Assembly (NCBI GenBank): GCA_031292035.1
Contig: JARLHX010000262.1
Coordinates: 62,001 to 126,000 of the forward strand
DNA from: Negativicutes bacterium
GTDB lineage: Bacteria > Bacillota_C > Negativicutes > Sporomusales_B > JARLHX01
Direction: 5' to 3'
DNA length: 64,000 nucleotides
Below are positions 35,621-44,408 of this stretch, piece by piece (position 1 is the stretch's first letter; each line of letters starts with the position of its first letter). The position numbers were made by a program, and so were the translations under genes. The notes under the pieces are model-generated. The model searched no databases and was not told the DNA's origin. It worked only from the letters and a program-made list of their open reading frames with translations.

Positions 35621-36541
35621 ATGAAACGCTTTAATCTTGACAATAAAAGTTACCAGCAGATTCTGGACGAGCTATTTGAAGGCATGTTCTTTACCGATAG
35701 AAATAAGCGGGTTATTTACTGGAACAAGGGTGCGAAAGAGATCTCCGGCTATACCGACGTCGAAGTCATGGAAAAACAGTATTGCCGGGAATTCCTCCGG
35801 CATGTGGACCGGGATGGCATTAGTCTGTGCGAAAATCGCTGCCCGATCGACGTCAGCCTGGCGGATAGAAAAGCCTGTGAAACCGAGGCCTTTATCCAGC
35901 ACAAGGAAGGGTATCGGGTGCCTGTTTCCATCCGGACGGTGCCGGTCGCCGACAAGGACGGGAAGATTATTGGCGTCGTGGAGCTGTTTCGCGATGATTC
36001 CCGCCGGGAGGTCATGGTCAAGGAGCTGGAAGACGCCAAGGAGATGGCGACCCGGGACGGGCTGACCGGTCTTCGCAACCGCCGTCACGGCGAGATCGTT
36101 ATCGAATCGCGCCTGGCTGAATTTAAGGCCGGGGGACTGTCGTTCGGGCTGCTGTTTGTCGATATCGACCATTTCAAGGTGGTAAACGACACCCATGGGC
36201 ATGATGTCGGCGATCAGGTGCTCAAGATGGTGGCCCAGACGCTGGTCAATAATACCCGCCAGACCGACGTAGCTGTCCGCTGGGGCGGCGAGGAGCTGGT
36301 GGTGGTGCTGGCCGGGGCGAATATGCAGGACAAGACCCCCAAGATCGCGGAAAAACTCCGGGTGCTGATCGGCCAGTCGACGCTATCCCTGGACGCTAAC
36401 ACCAGCGTCAAGGTGACGGTTTCGATCGGGGGGACGCTGGCCCGCCAGGAAGATACGATGGACTCTTTGGTACGCCGCGCCGACCAACTGATGTACGAGT
36501 GCAAGAAGGCAGGACGCAACTGTGTCCGGGTGCTGCGATAG
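35621..36541 (+). CDS. Soluble PAS-GGDEF diguanylate cyclase
   Basis: I chose ATG 35621 (MKRFNLDNKSYQQILDEL) with GGAG 6 nt upstream; the open frame extends farther up without a site. No membrane helix. The PAS domain (~10-125; GMFFTDRNKRVIYWNKGAKE) contains two Cys (CENRC). GGDEF follows (~135-300) with RWGGEELVVVL at the active site (GGEEL instead of GGEEF) and RQTD as the RxxD inhibitory site. A Leu in the last position is tolerated in many active cyclases. A cytoplasmic signal is sensed. 306 residues. Confidence 0.9.
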   Translation: MKRFNLDNKSYQQILDELFEGMFFTDRNKRVIYWNKGAKEISGYTDVEVMEKQYCREFLRHVDRDGISLCENRCPIDVSLADRKACETEAFIQHKEGYRVPVSIRTVPVADKDGKIIGVVELFRDDSRREVMVKELEDAKEMATRDGLTGLRNRRHGEIVIESRLAEFKAGGLSFGLLFVDIDHFKVVNDTHGHDVGDQVLKMVAQTLVNNTRQTDVAVRWGGEELVVVLAGANMQDKTPKIAEKLRVLIGQSTLSLDANTSVKVTVSIGGTLARQEDTMDSLVRRADQLMYECKKAGRNCVRVLR

Positions 36542-36571
36542 ATCGAGAAGCTAAGACGAATATGGATAAAG

Positions 36572-36600
36572 AAACGCCGGTCCTGGTGGCCGGCGTTTTG
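36572..36600. terminator. Bidirectional terminator
   Basis: AAACGCCGG pairs with CCGGCGTTT around 9 nt. It follows the cyclase and faces the convergent hydrolase gene. Confidence 0.75.
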
Positions 36601-36605
36601 GTGTT

Positions 36606-37610
36606 TTAGCAGTGATGGTAGAGGGTCTGGCCGTTTTGTTCGCTGCGACGGACAGCGCCCTGATTTTCCAGGTAGCGCAGGTGGGCGAGGGTCTCGCCGG
36701 TGGCAAACCATTTCTGAGGGGCCGGGAACTCCTCCCAGCTGCGGCAGGTCAGCGACCAGCTCATCCGGGAGGCGACGGTGTAGGCGCTCATGGCGCCGCT
36801 GGCAAGAATGGCAAGGGCTTCGTCGGCCCGGCGGCGGTGGTGGGCGATGAGCTCAGCGATGCGGCCGCGGCAGTCGGTGAAGGTGCGGCGGTGACCTGGC
36901 AGCACAAGGTCGACGGCGAGGGAGTCCATGGCAGCCAGGGAGGCGAGGAAGACACTGAGGGGGTCGCTTTCATCCGACCAGAGGGAGATGTTGGGGGTGA
37001 TGTCGCCGAGGATGTGGTCGCCGGAGAGGAGGAGCTTTTTATCCGGCTCGTACAGGCAAAGATGGCCCTTGGTATGGCCCGGGGTTAAGCGGCAGATGAA
37101 GCGGTAGTCGCCGACGGCGATGACGCTGCCTTCACCGACAATGGTGAAATCGGTCAGCCCCTTGGGGCCGAAGCGAAAGCCGGGATGGCGATCGATGGCC
37201 AGCTTGGATTCGTCGACAGGAAAGCCGTTCTTGCGGGCGTAGTCCTGCATGGGCAGCCAGCGGGCGGTTCCGGTGGCGAAGGTGTTGATGAGCTCAGCGT
37301 CGGGGCCGCTGGCATAGACGGTGGAGGTGGGGCCTTTGACGGCGTGGAGGAGGCCGACATGGTCGGCGTGCATATGGGTCACGAAAAAGTCGCTTTTCGC
37401 CGGGTCGACACCCAGCTCGGCGAGGCCGGACTGCAAGGCCTCCAGACACTCGGGCCGGTCAAGGCCGGTGTCGATGATGAGGGTTCGGTCGGAGCCTTTT
37501 ATAATGTAGGAATTGATGGCTTTTAAGGGGTTCTTGGGCAGGGGGATCTCCAGGCGGTACAGCCCAGGCAGGATTTGTTCGGCCAAGTATGTCACATCCT
37601 TGATCTGCAT
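36606..37610 (-). CDS. MBL-fold metallo-hydrolase with C-terminal winged helix
   Basis: 334 residues. The metallo-beta-lactamase motif THMHADH is near residue 82, with LSGDHILGDI, LTPGHTKGH and LPGHRR supplying the other metal ligands. The C-terminal ~100 residues (TVASRMSWSL … LAHLRYLENQGAVRR) match the winged helix found in LACTB2/BLACT-type proteins. Such enzymes hydrolyse thioesters, lactones, or RNA. No good ribosome site precedes the ATG; the TTG at 37586, with AAGGATG upstream, is an alternative start. It stands alone. Confidence 0.88.
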   Translation of the reverse strand: MQIKDVTYLAEQILPGLYRLEIPLPKNPLKAINSYIIKGSDRTLIIDTGLDRPECLEALQSGLAELGVDPAKSDFFVTHMHADHVGLLHAVKGPTSTVYASGPDAELINTFATGTARWLPMQDYARKNGFPVDESKLAIDRHPGFRFGPKGLTDFTIVGEGSVIAVGDYRFICRLTPGHTKGHLCLYEPDKKLLLSGDHILGDITPNISLWSDESDPLSVFLASLAAMDSLAVDLVLPGHRRTFTDCRGRIAELIAHHRRRADEALAILASGAMSAYTVASRMSWSLTCRSWEEFPAPQKWFATGETLAHLRYLENQGAVRRSEQNGQTLYHHC

Positions 37611-37955
37611 ATTTTGCGTGATTTTCTTATTTTCGCGCCGGGCGGCGGGGATTCCTTTTTAGGATGATGATAGCGCAGAACCACTGGAAAGGTATCCTGT
37701 AGAATTTTACACGAGGAAATGGCCTCATGACATAGGGCCGCAGGGTTTCGGCGGTATTGCGAAGGGAACTAGGCGCCGTTGGCGAAGGAGCCGTGAACGA
37801 CACCGCACGCCCGGGCAGGACGCCCGGGCGACGAACCATTGAACACGGATGTGAATTGATGAGGGTGCGGCGGAGTCGGCCCGAGCCTACGGCGCCTGTG
37901 ACCAAAGCTTTTACCGCCGAAACTTTGCGGCAGAGAAAGATGGAATGTCTGAGTA
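37611..37955. other. Noncoding stretch with palindromic GC boxes, next to repeat copy 2
   Basis: No supported gene. Frames that cross it have no ribosome site. It contains CGCCCGGGC twice within 25 bases near 37810-37835, giving a perfect local inverted repeat, and little else. It ends where the structured repeat at 37956 begins and may be part of a longer element. Confidence 0.45.
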
Positions 37956-38293
37956 TGACAAAAAGACCTCGTTGAGCAGGCACCCAGCCTATTCACCGAG
38001 GTTTTGTCGCGCTAGTTATTCGTTGCTTCGCCAGGAAATTTAGGCGGCGCGGCGAAGCTCTGGTCGCACGCGCCCTATGGCTTGCCAGCGAAGCTTGGCG
38101 AGCGTCCCCGACGGTGCTTCCTTGCACCGGTGGTGACTGCCTCAGCGTATAAGGAAGTTCGTCGCTCCTGCTCCGAACAAAGCGACCGCATCACCGCTAA
38201 AGCGTCGTGTGTCTGCTTTCCCTTGCGCTTTCGCTGACTTCTCCAAGGGCGCGTAGCTCCCGCCGCAACGCCGCGGCTGGCCTAAGTTTCCTG
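37956..38293 (+). repeat. Dispersed structured repeat, copy 2
   Basis: About 340 bp, similar in order to copy 1 at 29271: leading AAAGACCTCG hairpin, ACGCGCCCT, the shared box GTCCCCGACGGTGC and TGCACCGGTGGTGACTGCC, AAGGGCGCGTAGCTC and a matching end GGCTGGCCTAA-TTTCCTG. CAGGAAATTTAGGC at 38032 and GCCTAAGTTTCCTG at 38280 are near-inverted ends. It differs by an insertion of ~80 bp in the middle. The gap 38294-38420 holds no other feature. Confidence 0.65.
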
Positions 38294-38420
38294 TTGAGAG
38301 GGACACGAGGGGGTGGCGTGACACGCACCCAAGCCTTCGTTCCACATACACCTTTTATCAACCGGAACATACCTTATTACACAAAACACTCCAAAGCCCA
38401 GTTGAAAGTGGGGCCGCCGA

Positions 38421-38762
38421 ATGAATGAAAAACCAGCCGAGAGTTTGAATCCAAAGGCGTTGCAGACAGGGATACATCCGAGAATTCATAAAAAAGAGTT
38501 TAGAGACAGGGTGGAGGTGTTTTTGTATAATCATCTCAGTGCGATGGCGTCGCCCCATCCTGAGATTTTGTTGACTCCCAATGTGCGGGCGGCGCTGATC
38601 GAGGATGTAAACTGGCTTTTCGGCGGGTATGACTTTCCGCCTGATCTGCAACAGATATTGGATGCATTTGTTTTGACTCACCTGAATCAGATTAGTGTGA
38701 GTTCGTTGACGGAAAATCCGTTGGTGGCTGCCCAAATCGCCGCCCAAACAACACCGGGCTAG
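38421..38762 (+). CDS. Hypothetical protein at the edge of the phage-like block
   Basis: 113 residues, soluble: it begins MNEKPAESLNPKALQTGIHP, then RDRVEVFLYNHLSAMASP, LIEDVNWLFGGYDFPPDLQQ. The ribosome site is weak (GGGG). A terminator follows. It has mixed helical character with no known motif. Its place ahead of the virion-like genes suggests a phage origin. Confidence 0.55.
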   Translation: MNEKPAESLNPKALQTGIHPRIHKKEFRDRVEVFLYNHLSAMASPHPEILLTPNVRAALIEDVNWLFGGYDFPPDLQQILDAFVLTHLNQISVSSLTENPLVAAQIAAQTTPG

Positions 38763-38841
38763 TCTTGCGGGAATAGATCCACAGGGAGCCAGTCCCAAAA
38801 TGGGCGTCGGCATTTAGAATAGCACCTCAGTTGTAACCCAG

Positions 38842-38867
38842 ACCTCGCTTGTTTAGCGAGGTTTTTT
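38842..38867 (+). terminator. Rho-independent terminator
   Basis: ACCTCGC/GCGAGGT around TTGTTTA with a T6 tail. Confidence 0.88.
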
Positions 38868-38948
38868 CGTGCCCAAATGGCCTCGAAAAAGAACGGGGCA
38901 CTCCCGTATGACATAGAGGCGGAAAATACGAAAGTGCGAGGTGACGAA

Positions 38949-41168
38949 ATGGAGCAGAAGGTGATCATGGCGCCGGGGGACGGGATTGATAAGAGTCTCC
39001 CGGTCAATCTCATTGCCGACACGGCTTGGTCGGACGGGTTTAATGTCCAGTTCGGGGTGGGCTATGTGAAAAAGGTCAATGGCTGGTCGCGATTTTTCAA
39101 GCAGCGCGACTCCTGGCAGCCCAACCATGGCTATGTGCTGGGGGAACTGGTGGTGCCGACTACAGCCAACCGCCATGTGTACAAATGCACCGGCGGGGCG
39201 GCGGTCAATTTCCTCAGCCCCAATCAGAGCAGTGTCGAGACCGATATCAGCGGTTTTACGGCAGCGGCGGGGGCGACAGTGAGCCGCGACACCGCCAATC
39301 CATGGCAGGGGGCGGCCGGCCTGAAGGTGGTCTGCCCAGGCACCCAGTACTACGATGGCGGGTCGGTGGCGATCAGCGGGACATTCCGGGCCGGTGAGAA
39401 TTACACCGGCTCTTGCTATGTCAAAGGACCGGCCGGACGGCAGATCATCGGCCGGTTTTCGGCTGACGGGGGGAGCGGGGGAGTGGCGTCAGTCAACCTG
39501 ACCCTCAGCGGCTCCTGGCAGCGCCTGGCGCCTGCCATCACCCTCACAGCGGGTGCTGCCCAGCTGGCGCTGGAGTTCAAGCGGATCGACACCGGCGCGC
39601 TGACCTTTTGGGTGGACGGGCTGCAGATCGAGCGCGGCCCGCAGGCGACCGACTGGACGGTGGGAGGGGCCAGCGTGGGCAGCGGCTGGTCGACGGCTGT
39701 CGAGCCGGTATGGCCACTTGGCGCAGGCGGCAGTGTGGCTGACGGCGGCGTCATCTGGACCGAGGTGGGGGTCAACCAGCTGGAAGGCACCCTGCAGCTC
39801 ATCGACAACTTTTTCAAATACAACGACGACTCCTATCTGATGTTGATCACCACCACCAAGATCTATTATTATGACTCGCATCACGACACGGTGGTGGATA
39901 TCACCGGCGGGATGCTCAGCGGCGATATTACCCATGTGGTGACAAGTGAAAATGCCCAGGATTATTTTATTTTCACCAACCAGATCGACCCGGTGAAGTA
40001 CTGGGACGGCAGCGGCACCATCAAGGACCTGCCTGGCCTCACCAACTGCGAGGGCGGGGTGACCCTGGTCCGGGCAAAATGCCTGGCCTACTATTGCAAC
40101 TTTCTCATGCTCGGCGACACCACCGAAAATGGTCAGCACTGTCCGCAGCGCATCCGCTGGAGCCGGATGGGAGACATCACCCAATGGATAAACGACGACG
40201 ACGGCACCGGCCAGGCCGGGTACGCCGACCTCGCCGACGGGGTGGACTGGGTGCAGCTTCTCAGGCCGATGAAGGATTCGCTCATTGTCTATAAGGAGCG
40301 TTCCATCCAGGTGTTGGCCTATGTGGGCGGCGACCTCATCTTCGACAAGCGGCCGGCCATCATCGGCACCGGTCTTTTGGCAACTAACGCCCTTTGCGAC
40401 CTGGGAGACGAGCATGTCTTCGTCGGTCCGGACAATGTCTACAGCTTTGATCTCATCGAGCCCAAAATCGCCGGTGACGCGGTGGCTAAGGAGTTTTTCC
40501 GGCTGCTCGACCCAGGCAAGGCAAACCTCACCACCAATTTTTTCATCGAGGAAATCCCTGAGGCCTGGTTTCCCTTCGTCTCCATCGATAGCCCGGACGG
40601 CAGCCCTGACAAAGCCATCGTCTACAACACCGACACCAGGGCATGGTCGTGGCGGACGGCGCCCATGCTGGCCTATGGCTACTATGAGCTCAACGACGAC
40701 CTGACCATCGACCTCCTCGATTTCCCCATCGACTCCTGGGACAGCCAGATCGACTCCAGCACCAACCTGGCCAACTCGCCGATCAACATCTCGGGCGACG
40801 CCGCCGGCAACCTCTTTATCCTCGGCGGCAACTCCTACGACGGGGCGGACATCGACAGCTATCTGGTGACCAAGCTCTTTGACTGCGACAATCCGGGGTC
40901 GATTAAAAGGCTGCTCCGGGTCCAGCTCATGATCTCGCGCGAGGGTCCTTATGTCCTGCCAGTGTATGTCGGCACCGCCGACAATGTCGACGAACCGGTG
41001 CAGTGGAACGGACCGTACAATATGAGCCTCGATAAAACCTATCCGCCCTGGATCGACCTCGACGTCTCTTCCCGCTATTTCTGCCTGAAATTCGGCACCG
41101 TGCTGAAAGAGCAGCCCTTCAAGCTGACCGGCTATATCCTCTACTACCAGCTGCGGGGGGTGGTGTAA
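38949..41168 (+). CDS. Podovirus-like tail/virion protein with inserted carbohydrate-binding-like domain
   Basis: I chose ATG 38949 (MEQKVIMAPGDGIDKSLPVN) with GAGGTG upstream. 739 residues. The outer parts match tail tubular/stabilisation-type proteins of short-tailed phages (NVQFGVGYVKKVNGW; RIRWSRMGDITQWINDD; PMKDSLIVYKERSIQVL; LGDEHVFVGPDNVYSFD). Residues ~105-225 look like an inserted beta-sandwich (YTGSCYVKGPAGRQIIGRFS, LTFWVDGLQIERGPQATDW) typical of CBM4/9-type glycan binders. It would form part of a virion's tail. It overlaps the next gene by one base. Confidence 0.7.
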   Translation: MEQKVIMAPGDGIDKSLPVNLIADTAWSDGFNVQFGVGYVKKVNGWSRFFKQRDSWQPNHGYVLGELVVPTTANRHVYKCTGGAAVNFLSPNQSSVETDISGFTAAAGATVSRDTANPWQGAAGLKVVCPGTQYYDGGSVAISGTFRAGENYTGSCYVKGPAGRQIIGRFSADGGSGGVASVNLTLSGSWQRLAPAITLTAGAAQLALEFKRIDTGALTFWVDGLQIERGPQATDWTVGGASVGSGWSTAVEPVWPLGAGGSVADGGVIWTEVGVNQLEGTLQLIDNFFKYNDDSYLMLITTTKIYYYDSHHDTVVDITGGMLSGDITHVVTSENAQDYFIFTNQIDPVKYWDGSGTIKDLPGLTNCEGGVTLVRAKCLAYYCNFLMLGDTTENGQHCPQRIRWSRMGDITQWINDDDGTGQAGYADLADGVDWVQLLRPMKDSLIVYKERSIQVLAYVGGDLIFDKRPAIIGTGLLATNALCDLGDEHVFVGPDNVYSFDLIEPKIAGDAVAKEFFRLLDPGKANLTTNFFIEEIPEAWFPFVSIDSPDGSPDKAIVYNTDTRAWSWRTAPMLAYGYYELNDDLTIDLLDFPIDSWDSQIDSSTNLANSPINISGDAAGNLFILGGNSYDGADIDSYLVTKLFDCDNPGSIKRLLRVQLMISREGPYVLPVYVGTADNVDEPVQWNGPYNMSLDKTYPPWIDLDVSSRYFCLKFGTVLKEQPFKLTGYILYYQLRGVV

Positions 41169-41623
41169 TGATCATCAAGCCCCTGCCGCGAACGCCCAAC
41201 CTGCCCTCTGCCATCGACGACGGCAACGGGGCATCGCTCATTCGCACCCTGTTCGGCACCCTCACCGGGATGAACACCACCATCAACCAACTGGTCGGGG
41301 TGGCGACAACCGAAAACTGGCAGACCGCCGACCTCACCGCCGGCTGGGCCAATTTCGGTGCGCCCTACAGCCAGGCCGCCTACTACAAAGACTCGGGCGG
41401 CATTGTCCATCTGGGTGGCGTGGTCAAAGGGGGCGCAGCCGCCAGTGTCATCTTTACCCTGCCGGTCGGCAGCCGTCCGTCCTATCGCCAGATCCTCTCC
41501 GGCCTCGCCGGGGGCGACGTCGCCTGCCGTATCGACGTGTACCCGGACGGCAGCGTCAAATGGGTGGTGGGCGGCACCAGCGCCTATGTGGCCCTGGACG
41601 GCATCCGCTTCCGGGCGGACTAA
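41168..41623 (+). CDS. Phage tail-fibre-like protein
   Basis: ATG 41168 overlaps the previous TAA. 151 residues. The end (GWANFGAPYSQAAYYKDSGG, VHLGGVVKGG) is a common distal fibre motif in phages, where YKD and G-V-V-x-G repeats trimerise. No signal peptide. It is translated in tandem with the tail protein. A hairpin (GCGGCGTCC … GGGGCGCCGC, 41639-41660) follows. Confidence 0.65.
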   Translation: MIIKPLPRTPNLPSAIDDGNGASLIRTLFGTLTGMNTTINQLVGVATTENWQTADLTAGWANFGAPYSQAAYYKDSGGIVHLGGVVKGGAAASVIFTLPVGSRPSYRQILSGLAGGDVACRIDVYPDGSVKWVVGGTSAYVALDGIRFRAD

Positions 41624-41678
41624 CCGGCAAAAAAGATAGCGGCGTCCTCAGGGGCGCCGCGTGAGGGGGAATGGTTTT

Positions 41679-42029
41679 TTGGATGAGGAAAAACTGATGG
41701 CGATGATCGCCGATTTTGTCAGGCGGTCGGATGTGCGCCAGACCGCCGCCCAGATCAGGCAGACCATGACCCAGTGCCCGACCCTGGTGCTGGAGGACGG
41801 CTTTTTGGTGCTGGGCATCTACCAGGACGAATGCAGTGTCCTGTATATGTACATAAGGCCTGGGGCCAAGCTGCTGCCGCTGTTTGAATTCGTCACCGAG
41901 GATGTGGCCCGCTACCATAAATGCCGGACCATCCGTTTCATCAGCCGCCGCACTCCCCGGGCCATCGCCCGGACCCGCCCGGCCTACCGCCCCTGCGCCA
42001 CCGTCTACGAACGCGAACTGGCGTATTGA
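41679..42029 (+). CDS. Phage-associated protein of unknown function (GNAT-like features)
   Basis: I prefer TTG 41679 (LDEEKLMAMIADFVRRSD) with AGGGGG about 9 nt upstream; GTG 41661 is an alternative. 116 residues. The middle (LEDGFLVLGIYQDECSVLYM) and end (RTIRFISRRTPRAIARTRP) are reminiscent of small acetyltransferase-like proteins in phage genomes, but the acetyl-CoA motif is not clear. The end of the gene joins the truncated effector at 42036 after 6 bases. Confidence 0.5.
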   Translation: MDEEKLMAMIADFVRRSDVRQTAAQIRQTMTQCPTLVLEDGFLVLGIYQDECSVLYMYIRPGAKLLPLFEFVTEDVARYHKCRTIRFISRRTPRAIARTRPAYRPCATVYERELAY

Positions 42030-42035
42030 AAGCTT

Positions 42036-42512
42036 GTGGCCAGGATGCTGAATCTGGGCGGGAATGTCGCGCAAATAGGCGCGGGTGGGAATGGGCAGCA
42101 AAGCGGTGGGGTGTCTTCCTGGGTTATAAAGGGTGCTCCTGTAGCTGCCAATTTGGTAACAGATATTGCTGAGGCTGAAAAATTCGGTGATGAAATGTAC
42201 ACAGCAGCAAAGGATGCTGGATTTTCCGATGAGGAGGCCAAAGAACTGGCTCATAATGGGAAAATGGTTTATGGCTCCTATAAAGCTCTGACCCGTGGAA
42301 CTCAGTCAACACTGGCTGGAGGGACGTGGAAGGCGGCGCTTGGGGCGGCGGGAATCCAAATTGGGGATTATTTTGGAAGCCCTGAAGCAAAGGACTGGAT
42401 CAAGAATACCATCATTCAAAACCGGAAAGAGCTGCGCAACCAGGCAAATCAATGGGGGAGTTATACCGCACCCGACGGTACCATTGACGGGGAATACCCC
42501 CGGGGTGAGTAA
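42036..42512 (+). CDS. 5'-truncated tag-bearing effector, glycine-rich module
   Basis: The frame opens at a GTG that corresponds to Val in the VARMLNLG part of the tag (compare 43603). The preceding part of the tag and any N-terminal leader are missing, and the upstream phage gene ends 6 bases before it. No ribosome site is visible. The rest of the module is intact and shared with 62372 and 47451: GDEMYTAAKDAGFSDEEAKE, LAHNGKMVYGSYKALTRGTQ and the KDWIKNTIIQNRK end. It is likely a recombination remnant, perhaps translated by coupling. A terminator follows, then a membrane protein that may protect against it. Confidence 0.55.
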   Translation: MARMLNLGGNVAQIGAGGNGQQSGGVSSWVIKGAPVAANLVTDIAEAEKFGDEMYTAAKDAGFSDEEAKELAHNGKMVYGSYKALTRGTQSTLAGGTWKAALGAAGIQIGDYFGSPEAKDWIKNTIIQNRKELRNQANQWGSYTAPDGTIDGEYPRGE

Positions 42513-42540
42513 AGTGCAGAAAGAATAGAAGATGTCTTAT

Positions 42541-42560
42541 GGGGGAGCATTCGCTCCCCC
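42541..42560 (+). terminator. Hairpin terminator
   Basis: GGGGGAGC/GCTCCCCC around ATTC, followed by CCGATCCATTTTTAC. Confidence 0.75.
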
Positions 42561-42666
42561 CCGATCCATTTTTACAAAGCCATTGAGTAAAATGCATATG
42601 AAAATAAAGGAATTCCATAGAATGTAAATTGTGTTTTAAGATATCGGGCCGGGAGGAGAGACCGAC

Positions 42667-43530
42667 ATGATTTCGCGGGCGGAACTGTTTTTTTGGCTGA
42701 GTTTTTGTACTCTCGCCAATATAGACAGCTATTTTGGCTTGAGTCACCGCGTCATTTCCTCTTTCTTTGCTATATCGACAGGAGACTGGCGTGATATTGA
42801 TCTATATCTAATTGCCGGCCTGCTGTCGATCGTGTTGCGGTGGTGGCGAACTAGAAGGATGGGGGTAATTACCGCGACAGGGATCAAGCTGGGCGGCTTG
42901 GCGGAGGAGATTCCGTTTGCCGAAATACAGAAGATCAGGTGTAAACCTCAGCATATGAATATACTCTGGGCTGATACGACAGAGGTTTTCGTGTTAGCCG
43001 GCAAAGAGTCGGTGCTGTATTTTACCGACCACGAAGCAGCAAAGCTTGCTAAGACGCGGCTCAACCAGTGGACGCTGGACGCCGGGGGGACGAAAAAAGG
43101 GTGGGCCATATTTCTGCCTGGTGAGCCGGAAGCGGGTTTGAAGGTCAGTTATGGACCGGTAGGGAAATATGCCTCCGACATGCAAGGGATATTTCCTATG
43201 TCTGTACTTCTACCTGTCATTTTTATAGCGGAAGGGTTTCATTTGGTTTCCGGCTTTTTTATTGTTGGAGCCATTATTTTGGCATTTGCAGTAGGTTGTA
43301 TTGCTGAATACTATCGACGTATCACTGCGTCGGTAGATGCAGAGGGAGTAACACTAAATGACGAGACTGGCCGCGAACATGTTGTGGCTTTCGCCGACGT
43401 GGCTAAAGTGGAGCGGGGATTTTTCCGCACCAGAGTGACAACGAAAAGCGGCGAGGTGCAGCATTTCCCGCGCGGGTGCTATTTGCTGCCCGAGATAATC
43501 GAGGAGTTCGCGGGTCTGGCGAAGAGATAA
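42667..43530 (+). CDS. Membrane protein with two PH-like domains, candidate immunity 1
   Basis: GGGAGGAG precedes ATG 42667. 287 residues: two N-terminal membrane helices (~1-50); a PH-like beta domain (VITATGIKLGGLAEEIPFAE); a central helical hairpin (~180-220); and a second PH-like domain ending FADVAKVERGFFRTRV then HFPRGCYLLPEIIEEFAGL. The C-terminal ~60 residues are nearly the same as in 45276, 48926 and 63024. The 5' half is AT-rich and divergent. It follows the truncated effector with its own AT-rich upstream region. Immunity by membrane association is inferred. Confidence 0.6.
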   Translation: MISRAELFFWLSFCTLANIDSYFGLSHRVISSFFAISTGDWRDIDLYLIAGLLSIVLRWWRTRRMGVITATGIKLGGLAEEIPFAEIQKIRCKPQHMNILWADTTEVFVLAGKESVLYFTDHEAAKLAKTRLNQWTLDAGGTKKGWAIFLPGEPEAGLKVSYGPVGKYASDMQGIFPMSVLLPVIFIAEGFHLVSGFFIVGAIILAFAVGCIAEYYRRITASVDAEGVTLNDETGREHVVAFADVAKVERGFFRTRVTTKSGEVQHFPRGCYLLPEIIEEFAGLAKR

Positions 43531-43555
43531 TATCATATCAAAATATGCGATATAG

Positions 43556-43588
43556 CGGCTTGCGCCATAGAGGTGCAGGCCGTTTTGT
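43556..43588 (+). terminator. Hairpin terminator
   Basis: CGGCTTGCGCC … GGTGCAGGCCG is an imperfect stem followed by TTTTGT. It resembles the terminator at 10156 that ends the lipoprotein array, so the same end element recurs after another candidate immunity gene. Confidence 0.65.
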
Positions 43589-43602
43589 ATTGGGAAGTAA
43601 CA

Positions 43603-44274
43603 ATGAGGAGGGAATCGACCAGGGGTTATTTTGATGACGACGAGGACAACAAGTATCAGCTGCCCGACCCGGCATTTGTGGCCAGGATGCTGAATTTGGG
43701 CGCCAGGCCGTTTGATGCCAGCCCGGATGCCAATCGGGGCGGGAACTATGTCCTGGAGAGTTTAGATGGCGGAGGGGGCGGAGATGGTGGCGGAGACACC
43801 GCAGATAGTCAGGTCGCTCAAAGCAATCAGGAAAACCGGCAGTATCATATTCACTACAGCCGGGATGACCAGCGGATCTACTGGGTCGACAGCCAGACCG
43901 GCCAGCCGGTGAAATTCTGGGAATGCAGGAGTGATTTCGTACCTGTCGATGAAACCGGGGATACTCATGAAACGTTACCTAACGGCACATACCAAAACGT
44001 TACGGCTGAGTTGAATAGCTATGGCAAGCCGTATGGAACTTTTTATATCACGACCGGCGATTCGCGGGCCAGAGATATTCACGGCGGCGGTTCGGGGCTG
44101 GGTGATCCCTTTGCGCCTCAGCAGGGATGGGTACCGACGTATGGCTGTCTCAGGATGCAGAACGCCGACGGAGAAGAACTGAGCAAACTGATCATGAACC
44201 AGGGCAACGCTCGACTGGTGGTGGGCAAGGATGCATTCAATCCGCCGTACATCGGGCCGACAAAATCTGTCTGA
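43603..44274 (+). CDS. Tag-bearing L,D-transpeptidase-like effector
   Basis: ATG 43603 (MRRESTRGYFDDDEDNKYQL) has a modest GGGAAG upstream. The tag is PDPAFVARMLNLGARPFDAS, then ANRGG (~25-50). After a Gly/Asp linker the domain (~85-215) has NGTYQNVTAEL, RDIHGGGSGLGDP and TYGCLRM. His160 and Cys182 are the expected catalytic pair of the YkuD L,D-transpeptidase fold (H-x-G … S/T-x-GC-x-R). Such folds crosslink or cleave peptidoglycan stems; the Tlde1 effectors of type VI secretion share this chemistry. There is no signal peptide. A secreted protein (44409) and a PH-like membrane protein follow. Confidence 0.75.
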   Translation: MRRESTRGYFDDDEDNKYQLPDPAFVARMLNLGARPFDASPDANRGGNYVLESLDGGGGGDGGGDTADSQVAQSNQENRQYHIHYSRDDQRIYWVDSQTGQPVKFWECRSDFVPVDETGDTHETLPNGTYQNVTAELNSYGKPYGTFYITTGDSRARDIHGGGSGLGDPFAPQQGWVPTYGCLRMQNADGEELSKLIMNQGNARLVVGKDAFNPPYIGPTKSV

Positions 44275-44408
44275 GCGGCGTCGCTAAATTAGAGTCAAGT
44301 GTAGCCTCCAGCTTTTTAGGTAGAGGCTTCGCTTCGGACTTTATCGTTTTACAATACGAACCATAAATGATAAAATATGGATTAAAAGAGCGGAATGAGG
44401 GTGAAAAG

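Noticed and set aside
37627..37983. A minus-strand frame of 118 codons
   Set aside because: No ribosome site; it overlaps the GC palindromes and the start of repeat copy 2. More likely noncoding.
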